64,000 bases of DNA from Chryseolinea lacunae (GTDB lineage Bacteria > Bacteroidota > Bacteroidia > Cytophagales > Cyclobacteriaceae), in contig NZ_JAERRB010000004.1 of the NCBI RefSeq assembly GCF_016735595.1, positions 186,001 to 250,000 of the forward strand. Direction: 5' to 3'. Below the pieces are notes generated by a model. The model saw nothing but the letters and a program-made list of their open reading frames with translations. It was not told where the DNA came from and searched no databases. Every line of letters begins with the position of its first letter. The stretch's first letter is position 1. A program made the position numbers and the translations under genes. Below, piece after piece: positions 32,281 through 41,442 of the stretch.

Positions 32281-34219
32281 GTGTTTCTGTTTTTACGGCA
32301 TACGGAATTTCAATCAACACGCTTGTGCCGTGGCCGGGCTGCGACTCCATTTGCCAGTGTCCATGCAAAATGTTTACCCGCGACCGCAGGTTGCTAAGAC
32401 CATAGCCTTTTGATGTTTGTTCCTGAAGAAAGCCGTGACCATCGTCTTCCACCATCACAAACAACGTGTTGTCGCGGCAGCCGAGTTGCACGGTCACCTT
32501 GGTGGCGCGCGAATGTTTCAGCGCGTTGCTCAGTAGTTCCTGGATGATGCGGTAGAGTGTGGTGGCTAGCTCGTCGGGGAAAAAATCCGGGAGACCAAAC
32601 GTCACAAAGTCCACGTCCATTTTGCCCGACATGTTGAGGCGTGTCACCAGGCCTTTCACGGCCGCCACAAGGCCGCATTCTTCCAGCACAGTGGGGCTCA
32701 GGTTCACAATCATCTTCCGCACATCCAGTAGCGTGTCGTCGATAATGTTCATGGAGTCGAGCAGGAGCGGGTCGGGCGTTGTGTGGAGGGTGAGGCGTTC
32801 TTCCAGCGACGCCAGGTTCATTTTCAGGGCCGTGAGCCGCGTGCCGATGTCGTCGTGCAGGTCGCGCGATATTCGTCTTCGTTCCGCCTCCTGCGTGCTG
32901 ATCATGGTTTTTACTTCTACTTCGCGCTCGCGCAACCGGGCGTGTGCTTCCTGTTGCTGAATGGTGACTTTGATGTGATGGTTCTCTTTATAGATCGTAT
33001 ACAGCCGGTACGAGAAGAAACACATGAACACCACCGCCTCCAAACAAAACATGGGCAACGCCATGAGCGTGATCCATTCCGGCGGCACGTTGGTGATGCC
33101 ATAGAAGTTGAGCTGTGGCAACAAGAAAACTGATAGTGTGATGAGCAGAAAGGCCATAAAGAAAAGACTCTCGGCGCGTGTGCGTTTCACCGACCGGATG
33201 CTGATGTAGCAAAGCATCAGCACCAGGGGAATAAACATCACGTTGATGATGCGTTCGGCCAGAAAGTGGATGGGCATGTTTATCAGAAGCTCCGTCCAGG
33301 GAAGCATACAGCAACAGCACATCACAACAATGAGAACGCTAAGAATTTTGTCGATGACGGGGAAATGGATTTTTGTTTTCAAAAACGTTTTCATCATCAG
33401 TGTGATGAGCACGATGTTCAACACAAACGACAGAATGATGACGATCACATTCATGAACGGATTGTTGGGCCAGAGGTAGACGAACGACAAATGGTGCACA
33501 GTGGCGAAATACACCAGCAGGTTCGCGATGTAAAGCAAAAACAACAGATGAATACGCGACGGGATCAGCAATGTCACAACCAGCGTAACGATGGCATAGA
33601 GCGCAATCATGCCCACCCCGAAACCCACCATGTGGTCGTAGCGCGTGGCTGCCACTTCATAGGCATTGCGTTTCCACAGATAAAGCAAACCGTCGAAGTG
33701 GGTATAAAGGCAGTTGATGAAAGGGAAGTAGCAAACACGGCTTTCGCCAGGTTTCAGAATCAACGGGAAATCGAAGTCGGCGCGCATCACGGGACGATGC
33801 GAAAACGGATAGATGTTTCCCGCTTCCATGGTGGAGTCGATGCCCGATGCGCCCACGGTGTAGAGCTGACTGCGAATGATGGTAGTGTGCGAAAGCTGAA
33901 GCAACAGCTCCTGTGGTTTGTCGGTGTCGTTCGTCACCGTGAACTTCAGCCAATACACGGCCACCATGTTGCTGAAGTACCACGACTTTCGCTCGCCATC
34001 AAATTGATCGAACACCGGTTGGTCTTGGCCGGGCAGTACGTGTTTGAGATTCCACGCACCTTTTTCAAAAAAAGCTTTTCCGGCGAGCGGCTCCACACAG
34101 TACGTGGTGTATGGCTTGATGGATGTTTTGGTGAAGGCGTCATCGATATGGATCGTGTTCGATTGACCATACAGATTACACGCCAGCAACAATAAGAAAC
34201 TACAAAAGAGAGGGTTCAT
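32264..34219 (-). CDS. 7TMR-DISM sensor histidine kinase (HisKA_3 type)
   Basis: This 651-residue protein has a signal peptide (MNPLFCSFLLLLACNLYGQ). A periplasmic 7TMR-DISMED2 sensor domain (about 20-185) precedes seven membrane helices (about 190-395). A coiled-coil linker leads to HisKA_3 with the phosphoacceptor H455 in RRRISRDLHDDIGTRLTALK. The HATPase_c domain has the N box near ELLSNALKHSRATKV and G boxes in VEDDGHGF and GYGLSNLRSRV. DISMED2 domains are thought to bind carbohydrate-like ligands. It pairs with the NarL-type regulator that it overlaps. Confidence 0.93.
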   Translation of the reverse strand: MNPLFCSFLLLLACNLYGQSNTIHIDDAFTKTSIKPYTTYCVEPLAGKAFFEKGAWNLKHVLPGQDQPVFDQFDGERKSWYFSNMVAVYWLKFTVTNDTDKPQELLLQLSHTTIIRSQLYTVGASGIDSTMEAGNIYPFSHRPVMRADFDFPLILKPGESRVCYFPFINCLYTHFDGLLYLWKRNAYEVAATRYDHMVGFGVGMIALYAIVTLVVTLLIPSRIHLLFLLYIANLLVYFATVHHLSFVYLWPNNPFMNVIVIILSFVLNIVLITLMMKTFLKTKIHFPVIDKILSVLIVVMCCCCMLPWTELLINMPIHFLAERIINVMFIPLVLMLCYISIRSVKRTRAESLFFMAFLLITLSVFLLPQLNFYGITNVPPEWITLMALPMFCLEAVVFMCFFSYRLYTIYKENHHIKVTIQQQEAHARLREREVEVKTMISTQEAERRRISRDLHDDIGTRLTALKMNLASLEERLTLHTTPDPLLLDSMNIIDDTLLDVRKMIVNLSPTVLEECGLVAAVKGLVTRLNMSGKMDVDFVTFGLPDFFPDELATTLYRIIQELLSNALKHSRATKVTVQLGCRDNTLFVMVEDDGHGFLQEQTSKGYGLSNLRSRVNILHGHWQMESQPGHGTSVLIEIPYAVKTETHAVEA

Positions 34220-34560
34220 AGTCTTTATTTTGTTTGGAGCTGCGAGCCCGGGCCGGCCTGCTTTTACTAAGATATCAAAGTATTGCGGTAACTGCTACAA
34301 TTTCTATCCATTAATCACAAAGCACGTGATGGTTGCCGTTGTTAAGGAGTTTAAACAACTACCGAAAACAGAAAGACAGTTACGCTTCAATCGTTTTTGA
34401 TTTCACCATACCGGCCTAGCAATTCTGTAACAAAATGTGCGCGGCGAAACGAAGTGGCTGCGACTTTTGCTGCTTGAATTTTGAATATGTATCACCGGCA
34501 TAAAACAAAAGAGCCTTCCATTTTTGTGGAAGGCTCCCTGTTGTAAAAATTAACGCTCGA
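34220..34560. other. Intergenic stretch, no gene seen
   Basis: These 341 bp lie between the histidine kinase start and the M16 protease stop, both on the minus strand. Apart from the protease terminator at 34501-34536 I see no ORF or RNA gene. The kinase promoter should lie here, but no clear TAnnTTTG box was found. Confidence 0.5.
34501..34536 (-). terminator. Terminator of the M16 protease gene
   Basis: GAGCCTTCCA-TTTTTG-TGGAAGGCTC (34511-34536) forms a perfect 10-bp stem. On the minus strand it is followed by TTTTGTTTTA. It begins 25 bp after the stop codon. Confidence 0.9.
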
Positions 34561-37404
34561 CTACTTTTCAGGATACAATACAATCTGAACGTAGTTTTTC
34601 ATGTCGAGATATTTGTTGGCGGCGTCTTTCAGATCTTTTGGCGTGAGGGCCGCGATGCGTTTTTCGTAGCTCAACACCTCGCCGGCATTCGAACCTGTTT
34701 CGGCACTTTGCAACAGTTGACGCGCCCAAAAGGTGTTCTCCTTTATGTTTACTTCATATTGCTGACGCCACGTTTCTTTCACCTTGTTGAGGTCGTCGAC
34801 GCTGGGGCCGTTTGCTTTCACTTTTTCAATTTCGGCCAGTGCCGCCTTGATAAGCTTGTCCACATTTTCGGGACCGCAGGGGAAAGAGATGCCGATTGAA
34901 TAGTTGTTGTAAGGATACTTGTTGAGGTTGCCGTTCATGCCACCACCATAGATGCCGCTCAACTCTTCGCGAAGGGTTTCGATGATCTTGATGTTGAGGG
35001 CTTCGGTGAGTGCCTGGATTTTCAACTGCTCGGAGTCAGAGTAGGGAGCTTCGCCATTCCAGAACAGACGGATGAAACTTTTTTGCTCTGTGCCTTTGTG
35101 AATTTCTTTCTTCACAACGCCTTTCACAGGGCGAAGACCAACGTCTTTGAATGTGGATTTTTGGGCCGTCGAAGGAAGACTTCCCAGGTAGGTCGCCAAC
35201 AGTGGTTTCAACTTGGCCAGGTCGAACTTGCCAACCAGCACAAACGTGAATCCATTGGCGTTGCCGAAACGCTCTTTATAAATGTCGAGCGCGCGTTGTT
35301 CGTTGATGAGCGAGAAATTTTCAGGCTTTGGCAACTTCGGTGCCCAGGGATGATTTTTGTAAAGTATAGAAATGGTAGAGTCCTGAAATGTGAACTGTGG
35401 ATCGGATGCCGCATTCTGATATAACGCCTGCTGCTTCGAAACGAACGACTTGAACAGGTCGTCGTCTTTGCGCGGTTGTGTGAAGTACAGATACGTGAGC
35501 TGCAGCATGGTTTCCACATCCACCGCCGAACATTGTCCGTTCAGTGTTTCCGATAGCGCCGATATGCGCGGTGCTACGCTGGCTGTTTTTCCGGCCAGTA
35601 CCTTTCGCAAGTCAACCGGCGAAAACTGGGCAACGCCCATCTGGGCCACCACCGTTGACGCAAACTCGGCGTTGAAGCGGTCCTTCGCGGGGTCATACAG
35701 ATATTGTCCGCCGAAGCGTGAGGCGTTCATCACAATCTGGTCGTTCTTGAATTCTGTTGGCTTCAGGATCACCTTCACGCCGTTGCTCAACGTGAGTTCG
35801 GTCACGCCAATTTCTTTGATTTCTTTTTCGGCGGTGATCTTGCCGGCCACAGGGGCTTTCTCCAGCAACGAGGCGGCTACTGCTTTCTCTTCGTATGCAC
35901 CAAGCTCTGTTTTGGCGGCATTGTCGGCAATGGCAAGAAGTTCTGCGTTGGTCGGAATTTTGAAATCCACTTTCTCCGGGCTGGTCAACACCACCAGCTT
36001 GTTGTCGGTAGGGGTTGGGATGGTCTTGGCGGCATAGGCATTCACTTCTTCCAGTGTGATGCCGTCGAGATAGGTTTTGAAATAGGTGTATTCATTTTCG
36101 ATACCAGGAATGGGCTCCTGCTCCAGGAAGTTGCGCACATATTCCGATACCAGGTTCGACGATTCGGTTTTGTCGCGTTCGTTATAGCTGCGCTCAATGC
36201 CCTTCATGAGAATTTTCTTGAGGCGGTCCACTTCGGCAGCGGTGAAGCCAAACTTGCGTGCGCGTTCGTTTTCCTGGATCAACGCATTCACAGCAACGTC
36301 CACGCCACTCTTGCCAACATAGGCAAACATCTGGTATGTTTCATAGCCGCGTGCAAAGCCGCCAATGTTGCTGGCACCAAAAATAAAGGGAGGCTCGGGC
36401 TTTTGTGTGAGTTCTTGCAGGCGCTGGCTCAGCATGGCGGTGAACAAATTCCGGATCAGGAATTCGCGGTAGTCGCCCACCGTAGTTTCTTCTTTTGTTT
36501 TCTTATAAGAATAAAAAATTTCGATCACGGGGTTTGTAGCTTCCGGATCGGTCACCACAATGCCTTCCGAAGATTTGCGCGCAGGCACATCGGCATAGGC
36601 GCGTGGTTTTGAAGTGGCGGGTGCTTTCAGTTTTTCGAAATGAAGTTTCACCAGGCGTTCTGCTTCGACGGGTTCAATGTCGCCCACCACAATCACTGCC
36701 ATCAGGTCGGGGCGATACCAGTCTTTATAGAAACGTTTGATGGCATCGTACTTGAAATTTTTAAGAATGTCGTCTTTGCCGATTGGCAAGCGCTGTGCAT
36801 ACTTCGAGCCGTCAAACATTTTTGGATAGACCACTCTGAACATGCGATCCTCTGCGCCTTTTCCCAAACGCGATTCTTCCAGCACCACGCCGCGCTCTTT
36901 GTCTACTTCAGCATTTTCGAAGGCTACCGTGCTGGCCCAGTCTTCGAGTATCTGAAAACCTTTTTCGATGTTTTCTTTTTTCTCGGTGGGAATGGGAAGT
37001 ATATAGACTGTTTCGTCGAAGCCCGTGTAGGCGTTCAGGTCGGCACCGAATTCTACACCGATCGATTGCAGGAACGACACGAGATCGTTCTTCTTGAAAT
37101 TTTTGGAGCCGTTAAAGGCCATGTGTTCTGTGAAGTGCGCCAGACCTTGCTGGTCGTCGTCTTCCAGAATGGAGCCGGCATTCACCACCAGTCGAAGCTC
37201 CACTTTCTTTTCGGGACGCACGTTTTTTTGAATGTAGTAGGTGAGGCCGTTGCTCAGTTTGCCCACCTTCAGACGCGGGTCCACGGGAAGTTTGTCGGTG
37301 AGCTTGGGTTGCGCTTGCGCCTGTGTTAGCAGAATGAGAAACGTGAACAGTGTCCCGACCCATTTCCATGCGCTTATCGTGTGTTTATTGAATGTCATCC
37401 TCAT
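34561..37404 (-). CDS. M16-family zinc metallopeptidase (insulinase/pitrilysin-like)
   Basis: This 947-residue secreted protease has a signal peptide (WVGTLFTFLILLTQAQAQ). The inverted zinc motif is H90-F-T-E93-H94 in GLAHFTEHMAFNG, with the third ligand near E170 in VDKERGVVLEESR. Four M16 half-domains are implied by length. The C-terminal half has the R/Y substrate-binding pattern (EELSGIYGGGMNGNLNKYPY) but no second HxxEH, so only the N-terminal half is catalytic. It probably degrades peptides in the periplasm. It is a single gene with its own terminator. An alternative start lies 6 bp downstream (37398). Confidence 0.93.
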   Translation of the reverse strand: MRMTFNKHTISAWKWVGTLFTFLILLTQAQAQPKLTDKLPVDPRLKVGKLSNGLTYYIQKNVRPEKKVELRLVVNAGSILEDDDQQGLAHFTEHMAFNGSKNFKKNDLVSFLQSIGVEFGADLNAYTGFDETVYILPIPTEKKENIEKGFQILEDWASTVAFENAEVDKERGVVLEESRLGKGAEDRMFRVVYPKMFDGSKYAQRLPIGKDDILKNFKYDAIKRFYKDWYRPDLMAVIVVGDIEPVEAERLVKLHFEKLKAPATSKPRAYADVPARKSSEGIVVTDPEATNPVIEIFYSYKKTKEETTVGDYREFLIRNLFTAMLSQRLQELTQKPEPPFIFGASNIGGFARGYETYQMFAYVGKSGVDVAVNALIQENERARKFGFTAAEVDRLKKILMKGIERSYNERDKTESSNLVSEYVRNFLEQEPIPGIENEYTYFKTYLDGITLEEVNAYAAKTIPTPTDNKLVVLTSPEKVDFKIPTNAELLAIADNAAKTELGAYEEKAVAASLLEKAPVAGKITAEKEIKEIGVTELTLSNGVKVILKPTEFKNDQIVMNASRFGGQYLYDPAKDRFNAEFASTVVAQMGVAQFSPVDLRKVLAGKTASVAPRISALSETLNGQCSAVDVETMLQLTYLYFTQPRKDDDLFKSFVSKQQALYQNAASDPQFTFQDSTISILYKNHPWAPKLPKPENFSLINEQRALDIYKERFGNANGFTFVLVGKFDLAKLKPLLATYLGSLPSTAQKSTFKDVGLRPVKGVVKKEIHKGTEQKSFIRLFWNGEAPYSDSEQLKIQALTEALNIKIIETLREELSGIYGGGMNGNLNKYPYNNYSIGISFPCGPENVDKLIKAALAEIEKVKANGPSVDDLNKVKETWRQQYEVNIKENTFWARQLLQSAETGSNAGEVLSYEKRIAALTPKDLKDAANKYLDMKNYVQIVLYPEK

Positions 37405-37558
37405 ACAACGAAAGGTTAGTTGTTTTTTGTTTTTTGGGAAAGTGAAAGTAATGAAAGTTGCTTGATTTTTTAGAAACGGCAGGAGGGGACAATGGTTTTC
37501 CGGAACGCGTTAAAAATGACGCCGCGTCTTTTACCCCGTCTGGCGTGATGTGATCAGA

Positions 37559-38362
37559 TCAGTACCAATTGCTTTTGATCACCTGCAGCATTTCGCCGTG
37601 CATGGTGCCGTTGGCAGCGCATAGCTCGCCACCAAAAACAAAATTGTCGCCGCCCTTGAAGTCGGACACTTTTCCGCCTGCTTGTTGAACAATGAGGGTG
37701 CCGGCGGCCACGTCCCAGGGGTTGAGGCTATATTCGAAGAAACCCTCCAGTCGTCCACAGGCCACATAGGCCAGGTCGATGGCGGCGCTGCCCAAACGGC
37801 GGATGCCGTGCGTGTGTTCCAGGAATTGTTTGATGATGTCGAGGTATACTTCGCCCTTGTCGAAATGGTAGTATGGGAACCCCGTTGCCAGCAGGCTCTC
37901 GTTCAGTGTGGGAACGGCCGACACGCGAATGATCGAGTCGTTGCAATAGGCATCGTCGCCTTCAATGGCATGAAAACATTCTTTGCGCACCACATGGTAG
38001 ACGGCGCCCAGCACCACCTTGTCGGCGCGCGAAAGTCCGATGCTGATGGCATAGATGGGCAAACCATGAAGAAAATTGGTGGTGCCGTCGAGCGGATCGA
38101 TGATCCAGTTGTATTCGTTATGCTTCGATTGTTCTACCGTGCCTTCTTCGGTGATGAAGCCGGCTTGTGGCAAAATGTTGTGAAGCACCTTCACAATTCG
38201 CTTTTCTGCTTCTTTGTCAACATACGACACCAGGTTGTTGAAGCCTGTTTTTTGTTCAATGCGGGCGCGGTCAAAATTGGAACCTTCTGTATAGATAAAT
38301 TCGCCTACTTCGGCACACAAGGCGTTAACGTTTTTTTGAAGGTCCTTCAGATTTACGGTCAT
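37559..38362 (-). CDS. Inositol monophosphatase family protein
   Basis: This 267-residue protein carries the two metal-binding motifs of the IMPase superfamily: WIIDPLDGTTNFLHGLPIYA (motif A) and NPWDVAAGTLIVQQAGGKVS (motif B). The Glu of the first helix is in FITEEGTVEQ. Members hydrolyse inositol-1-phosphate, fructose-1,6-bisphosphate or 3'-phosphoadenosine phosphates with Mg ions; this sequence cannot be assigned to one substrate with certainty. It lies downstream of rsmI with a 143-bp spacer that contains a 45-codon open frame. Confidence 0.92.
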   Translation of the reverse strand: MTVNLKDLQKNVNALCAEVGEFIYTEGSNFDRARIEQKTGFNNLVSYVDKEAEKRIVKVLHNILPQAGFITEEGTVEQSKHNEYNWIIDPLDGTTNFLHGLPIYAISIGLSRADKVVLGAVYHVVRKECFHAIEGDDAYCNDSIIRVSAVPTLNESLLATGFPYYHFDKGEVYLDIIKQFLEHTHGIRRLGSAAIDLAYVACGRLEGFFEYSLNPWDVAAGTLIVQQAGGKVSDFKGGDNFVFGGELCAANGTMHGEMLQVIKSNWY

Positions 38363-38367
38363 GTCAG

Positions 38368-38505
38368 TTAAGCTTTTAAAAATTCTTCGTGTTTTGCGCC
38401 GTGCTCCCGGCTTTTGAACAAGTGAAGATAGCGAACGTGACGCAAACTCACGTGCCGCTGGTATATTAATTCTTCGGGAATCTTGAAATCAAAAAAGGTG
38501 ATGTG
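38368..38505 (-). other. Open frame of 45 codons directly after the rsmI stop
   Basis: Immediately after the rsmI TGA the same frame stays open for 45 codons to a TAA 5 bp before the inositol-phosphatase-family start. The translation (HITFFDFKIPEEL..., LRHVRYLHLFKSREH, ending HEEFLKA) looks protein-like. It has no ATG; GTG and TTG codons occur from codon 19. It could be a remnant, a non-ATG small gene, or chance. Confidence 0.2.
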
Positions 38506-39189
38506 TCAATCTTCGCGGCCTGCCACCACCATCACAATTTCGCCCTTCACTTCTTTGGCCTGAAAATGAGTCAGCACTTCTTCGAGGGTGCCGGTAAACG
38601 TTTCTTCAAACATCTTGGTGAGCTCGCGAGACACCGATGCTTTTCGCTCCGCGCCAAAATAGGTTTTGAATTGCTCCAGTGTTTTCACCAGACGATAGGG
38701 CGACTCATAAAAAATCATGGTACGCTCTTCTTGCGCCAGCGCCGTGAGCAATGTTTGTCTTCCTTTTTTCACAGGCAAAAATCCTTCGAACACAAACCGG
38801 TCGCACGGCAATCCCGATTTCACCAGGGCGGGCACAAAGGCCGTGGGACCGGGGAGACATTCCACTTTAAGACCCGCTTGCAGGCAGGCACGAATAATGA
38901 GAAAGCCCGGATCAGAAATGCCCGGCGTGCCCGCGTCCGACACCAGGGCCATCACTTCTCCTTTCTCCATGCGCTCGATGTAGTGATTCACCACCTTGTG
39001 CTCGTTGAAGTTGTGAAAGCTTTGCAGCGGCTTGCTGATGCTGTAGTGCTTCAGTAAAAACCCTGATGTGCGCGTGTCTTCCGCCAGAATCAGATCCGAC
39101 GATTTCAGAATGTCGAGCGCGCGCAAGGTGATGTCGGCGAGGTTGCCGATGGGTGTGGGCACAATGAATAGCGAAGTTTTTTGCTCCAT
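38506..39189 (-). CDS. rsmI: 16S rRNA (cytidine1402-2'-O)-methyltransferase
   Basis: The protein has 227 residues from the ATG at 39189, the start that gives MEQKTSLFIVPTPIGNLADI; an earlier in-frame start would overlap the GWxTD gene. The tetrapyrrole-methylase fold shows VPTPIGNLADITLRAL, AEDTRTSGFLLKHY, ALVSDAGTPGISDPG and LPGPTAFVPAL. RsmI modifies C1402 at the ribosomal P-site together with RsmH. The gene follows the GWxTD gene by 8 bp and is probably in its operon. Confidence 0.95.
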   Translation of the reverse strand: MEQKTSLFIVPTPIGNLADITLRALDILKSSDLILAEDTRTSGFLLKHYSISKPLQSFHNFNEHKVVNHYIERMEKGEVMALVSDAGTPGISDPGFLIIRACLQAGLKVECLPGPTAFVPALVKSGLPCDRFVFEGFLPVKKGRQTLLTALAQEERTMIFYESPYRLVKTLEQFKTYFGAERKASVSRELTKMFEETFTGTLEEVLTHFQAKEVKGEIVMVVAGRED

Positions 39190-39197
39190 GCGCTCCG

Positions 39198-40367
39198 TTA
39201 GTTTATGCGCGCATTGCGCCAAAGGTCGATCACGTCATACCACGTGTCCTGGTATTTTTTGTCGCGGATCAACACAAAATTGTCGGGATCGAACAACGTG
39301 CTGGATTTCACAAAGGTGAATTCAACGTTGTTATAGCTTGCATTTTTATACTTCCACACTTCGCGGTCGCTGAATCTATAGACCACCTCGGGCAATCCGA
39401 AAATGATGTAGATCATGCCGCGATCGGTTTTCCAGCCTTCTTTGTAGGACGTGAAATATTGATTGGCCAGCTCAACCCTTCGAAAATAGGCGCGCATAAA
39501 ATGTTTGGCCCGGTCTGCATCGCCGGTGATACCCAGGATGACACGGTCGAATGCTTTCTTGTCGCCGCGTGCCGCTTTCACACGGTCAAACTCCTGGCGC
39601 GTGCACACATAAATCAAAGGGTCGGCGAGGCTTTGAACTTTCGCCAGGCGTGGATAGTCGTCGACCACCCGAAAGGCAACACCTTCCGTGCTGTTGGTGT
39701 CTTTCTGAATGAGGTATAGTCCTTTTTCGGAAAATGAAAATTCCTGTCCCGTTGCAATCGACAATGTGCTGTCAACGCTGAGGCCGCGCGACACTTTGGC
39801 CATGCCTTCTGAAAATGCCGGTACGGCTGCCGGAAAATCATCGCGATAGAAGGACACAACCTTGGTGCCTTCATCGCCTTGCAACGTGAGGGGTGTATTG
39901 ATCTTTACATACGGCTGCACCAAGGGATTGCCGCCGGTGGTCAGATAGCCATTCACCGGGTAGTTTGATTCGAGTATGCTGAAGTATAGCCAAGCATGTT
40001 TCAGGTTGTTGTTCAGCACCTTGGTGGCCAGGATCACCGGTGTGGCCGACGAAGGAATTCTGATTTCGCCCGCGATGGAAAACTTTTCAATCTTCCGGGT
40101 GAAATGGTCGGAGGTCACCGCCGTGCCTTCTTTTTCGCCCAGCGTCGTGCGCGTGTCCCATTGCACCACAAACTGATTTGCTTGCTGTGAGGTGTCGCGC
40201 ACGGTCAGTGTGTAGAAGGCTGTCCACCCGGCAGGCGTGCGGGTTACCTTCATGGTGTAGGTGAACGGCTCGGCGGGATTATAGAGATAGAAATGATTCA
40301 GGTCGCGCAGGGCCTGGGCCCCGGCGGAGAAATTCAGGAATAAAAGAAGCCACAATAGGTATCGCAT
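39198..40367 (-). CDS. GWxTD domain-containing secreted protein
   Basis: The protein has 389 residues from the ATG at 40367. That start gives a clean signal peptide (MRYLLWLLLFLNFSAGAQ); a longer frame to 40466 is rejected. The GWxTD motif appears as KEGWKTDRGMIYIIFGLPEV (about residue 325), the hallmark of a family widespread in Bacteroidota and Acidobacteria, usually in envelope contexts. The N-terminal half is beta-rich with no enzymatic motif. The biochemical role is unknown. Next downstream, after 8 bp, is rsmI. Confidence 0.88.
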   Translation of the reverse strand: MRYLLWLLLFLNFSAGAQALRDLNHFYLYNPAEPFTYTMKVTRTPAGWTAFYTLTVRDTSQQANQFVVQWDTRTTLGEKEGTAVTSDHFTRKIEKFSIAGEIRIPSSATPVILATKVLNNNLKHAWLYFSILESNYPVNGYLTTGGNPLVQPYVKINTPLTLQGDEGTKVVSFYRDDFPAAVPAFSEGMAKVSRGLSVDSTLSIATGQEFSFSEKGLYLIQKDTNSTEGVAFRVVDDYPRLAKVQSLADPLIYVCTRQEFDRVKAARGDKKAFDRVILGITGDADRAKHFMRAYFRRVELANQYFTSYKEGWKTDRGMIYIIFGLPEVVYRFSDREVWKYKNASYNNVEFTFVKSSTLFDPDNFVLIRDKKYQDTWYDVIDLWRNARIN

Positions 40368-40523
40368 AGTCACGAGAAAATTTAAGGAAGCTTTTTTGTA
40401 AAAGTACAAGAAGTGAAGGGGATGATGGAAGACTTTTTGAGCCTTAAACGATAAAATCAGGGACATATATAAAGGTCATGCTTTAAAATTCTGCCAAACC
40501 GGCGATCCAACAACTCAAATCCT

Positions 40524-40531
40524 TATTTTTG
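40524..40531 (+). promoter_or_regulatory. Possible -7 box abutting a methyltransferase gene
   Basis: TATTTTTG matches TAnnTTTG and ends 7 nt before the ATG at 40539, which would imply a leaderless or nearly leaderless message. No clear -33 element is seen, so confidence is low. Confidence 0.25.
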
Positions 40532-40538
40532 CGGCAAT

Positions 40539-41315
40539 ATGGCTAAAGTATATACAACGGAAATCACAAGCGATGCGATCGCTTCCGATAACCCAATCCA
40601 TCAACGGTTGTTCAAGGCATATGTTGTGGCTGAGCAGTATGTGACCGGCGACGTGCTGGAAGTGGGTTGTGGCGAAGGTCGCGGTGTGGGCGTGCTCATC
40701 AAAGACGCCGCCACGTTCACCGCCGTTGACAAAATTAAGCCACTCATCGACGACCTTCAGCAAAAACATCCTTCCGGCAAATTCATCAGCATGAACATCC
40801 CGCCCCTCAACGGGCTGGCCGACAATGCCTATGACCGGATCTTTAGCTTCCAGGTAATCGAACATATACAAGACGACGCATTGTTCCTGAAGGAAATTCA
40901 CCGTGTGCTCAAACCCGGTGGCATCGCCGTGCTGACCACCCCAAACCGGAAGATGTCGCTGTCGCGCAACCCCTGGCACATCCGCGAATACCTGCCAAAC
41001 GAACTGAAGACCCTCGCTGCCAAAATATTTTCTTCGGCCGAAATGAAAGGCATCACCGGCAACGAAAAAGTGATGACCTACTATGCCGAAAACAAGAAGT
41101 CGGTTGAGCGTGTAACCCGCTTCGACATCTTCAACCTGCAGTACAAACTTCCGGCTGCCATCCTGCGCATCCCCTACGAAATTCTGAACCGCTGGAACCG
41201 GAATAAACTTCAGGCCACTGACAACACGCTGGTAACAAACATTCACCACGAAGACTATATCGTTGTAGACGAAGCAACCAACGCGTTAGATCTTTTATTG
41301 ATCGTGCGGAAGTAG
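40539..41315 (+). CDS. Class I SAM-dependent methyltransferase
   Basis: This 258-residue protein has SAM-binding motif I DVLEVGCGEGRGVGVLIKDA, the acidic FTAVDKIKPLIDDL, and YDRIFSFQVIEHIQDDALFL with LKPGGIAVLTTPN, the pattern of Methyltransf_11/23 enzymes. It stands before the sigma/anti-sigma pair, from which a 105-bp region with an imperfect hairpin separates it. The acceptor is unknown; small molecules, lipids and glycans are all possible. Confidence 0.87.
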   Translation: MAKVYTTEITSDAIASDNPIHQRLFKAYVVAEQYVTGDVLEVGCGEGRGVGVLIKDAATFTAVDKIKPLIDDLQQKHPSGKFISMNIPPLNGLADNAYDRIFSFQVIEHIQDDALFLKEIHRVLKPGGIAVLTTPNRKMSLSRNPWHIREYLPNELKTLAAKIFSSAEMKGITGNEKVMTYYAENKKSVERVTRFDIFNLQYKLPAAILRIPYEILNRWNRNKLQATDNTLVTNIHHEDYIVVDEATNALDLLLIVRK

Positions 41316-41320
41316 CCAGC

Positions 41321-41360
41321 CAATCGAAATTTCTTCGGGCGGGTCTTTTCAATTCGATTG
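41321..41360 (+). terminator. Possible weak terminator after the methyltransferase gene
   Basis: CAATCGAA (41321-41328) and TTCGATTG (41353-41360) are perfect inverted arms 6 bp past the stop codon. The 24-nt loop is long and the following T content is modest. Confidence 0.35.
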
Positions 41361-41442
41361 TTATTGGTTTACTTTCTGAAAATACCTTCACGTCATAAGC
41401 CCAGCGCGTCCCCATATTGAAGAATCCGAACTGATTGCCCGT

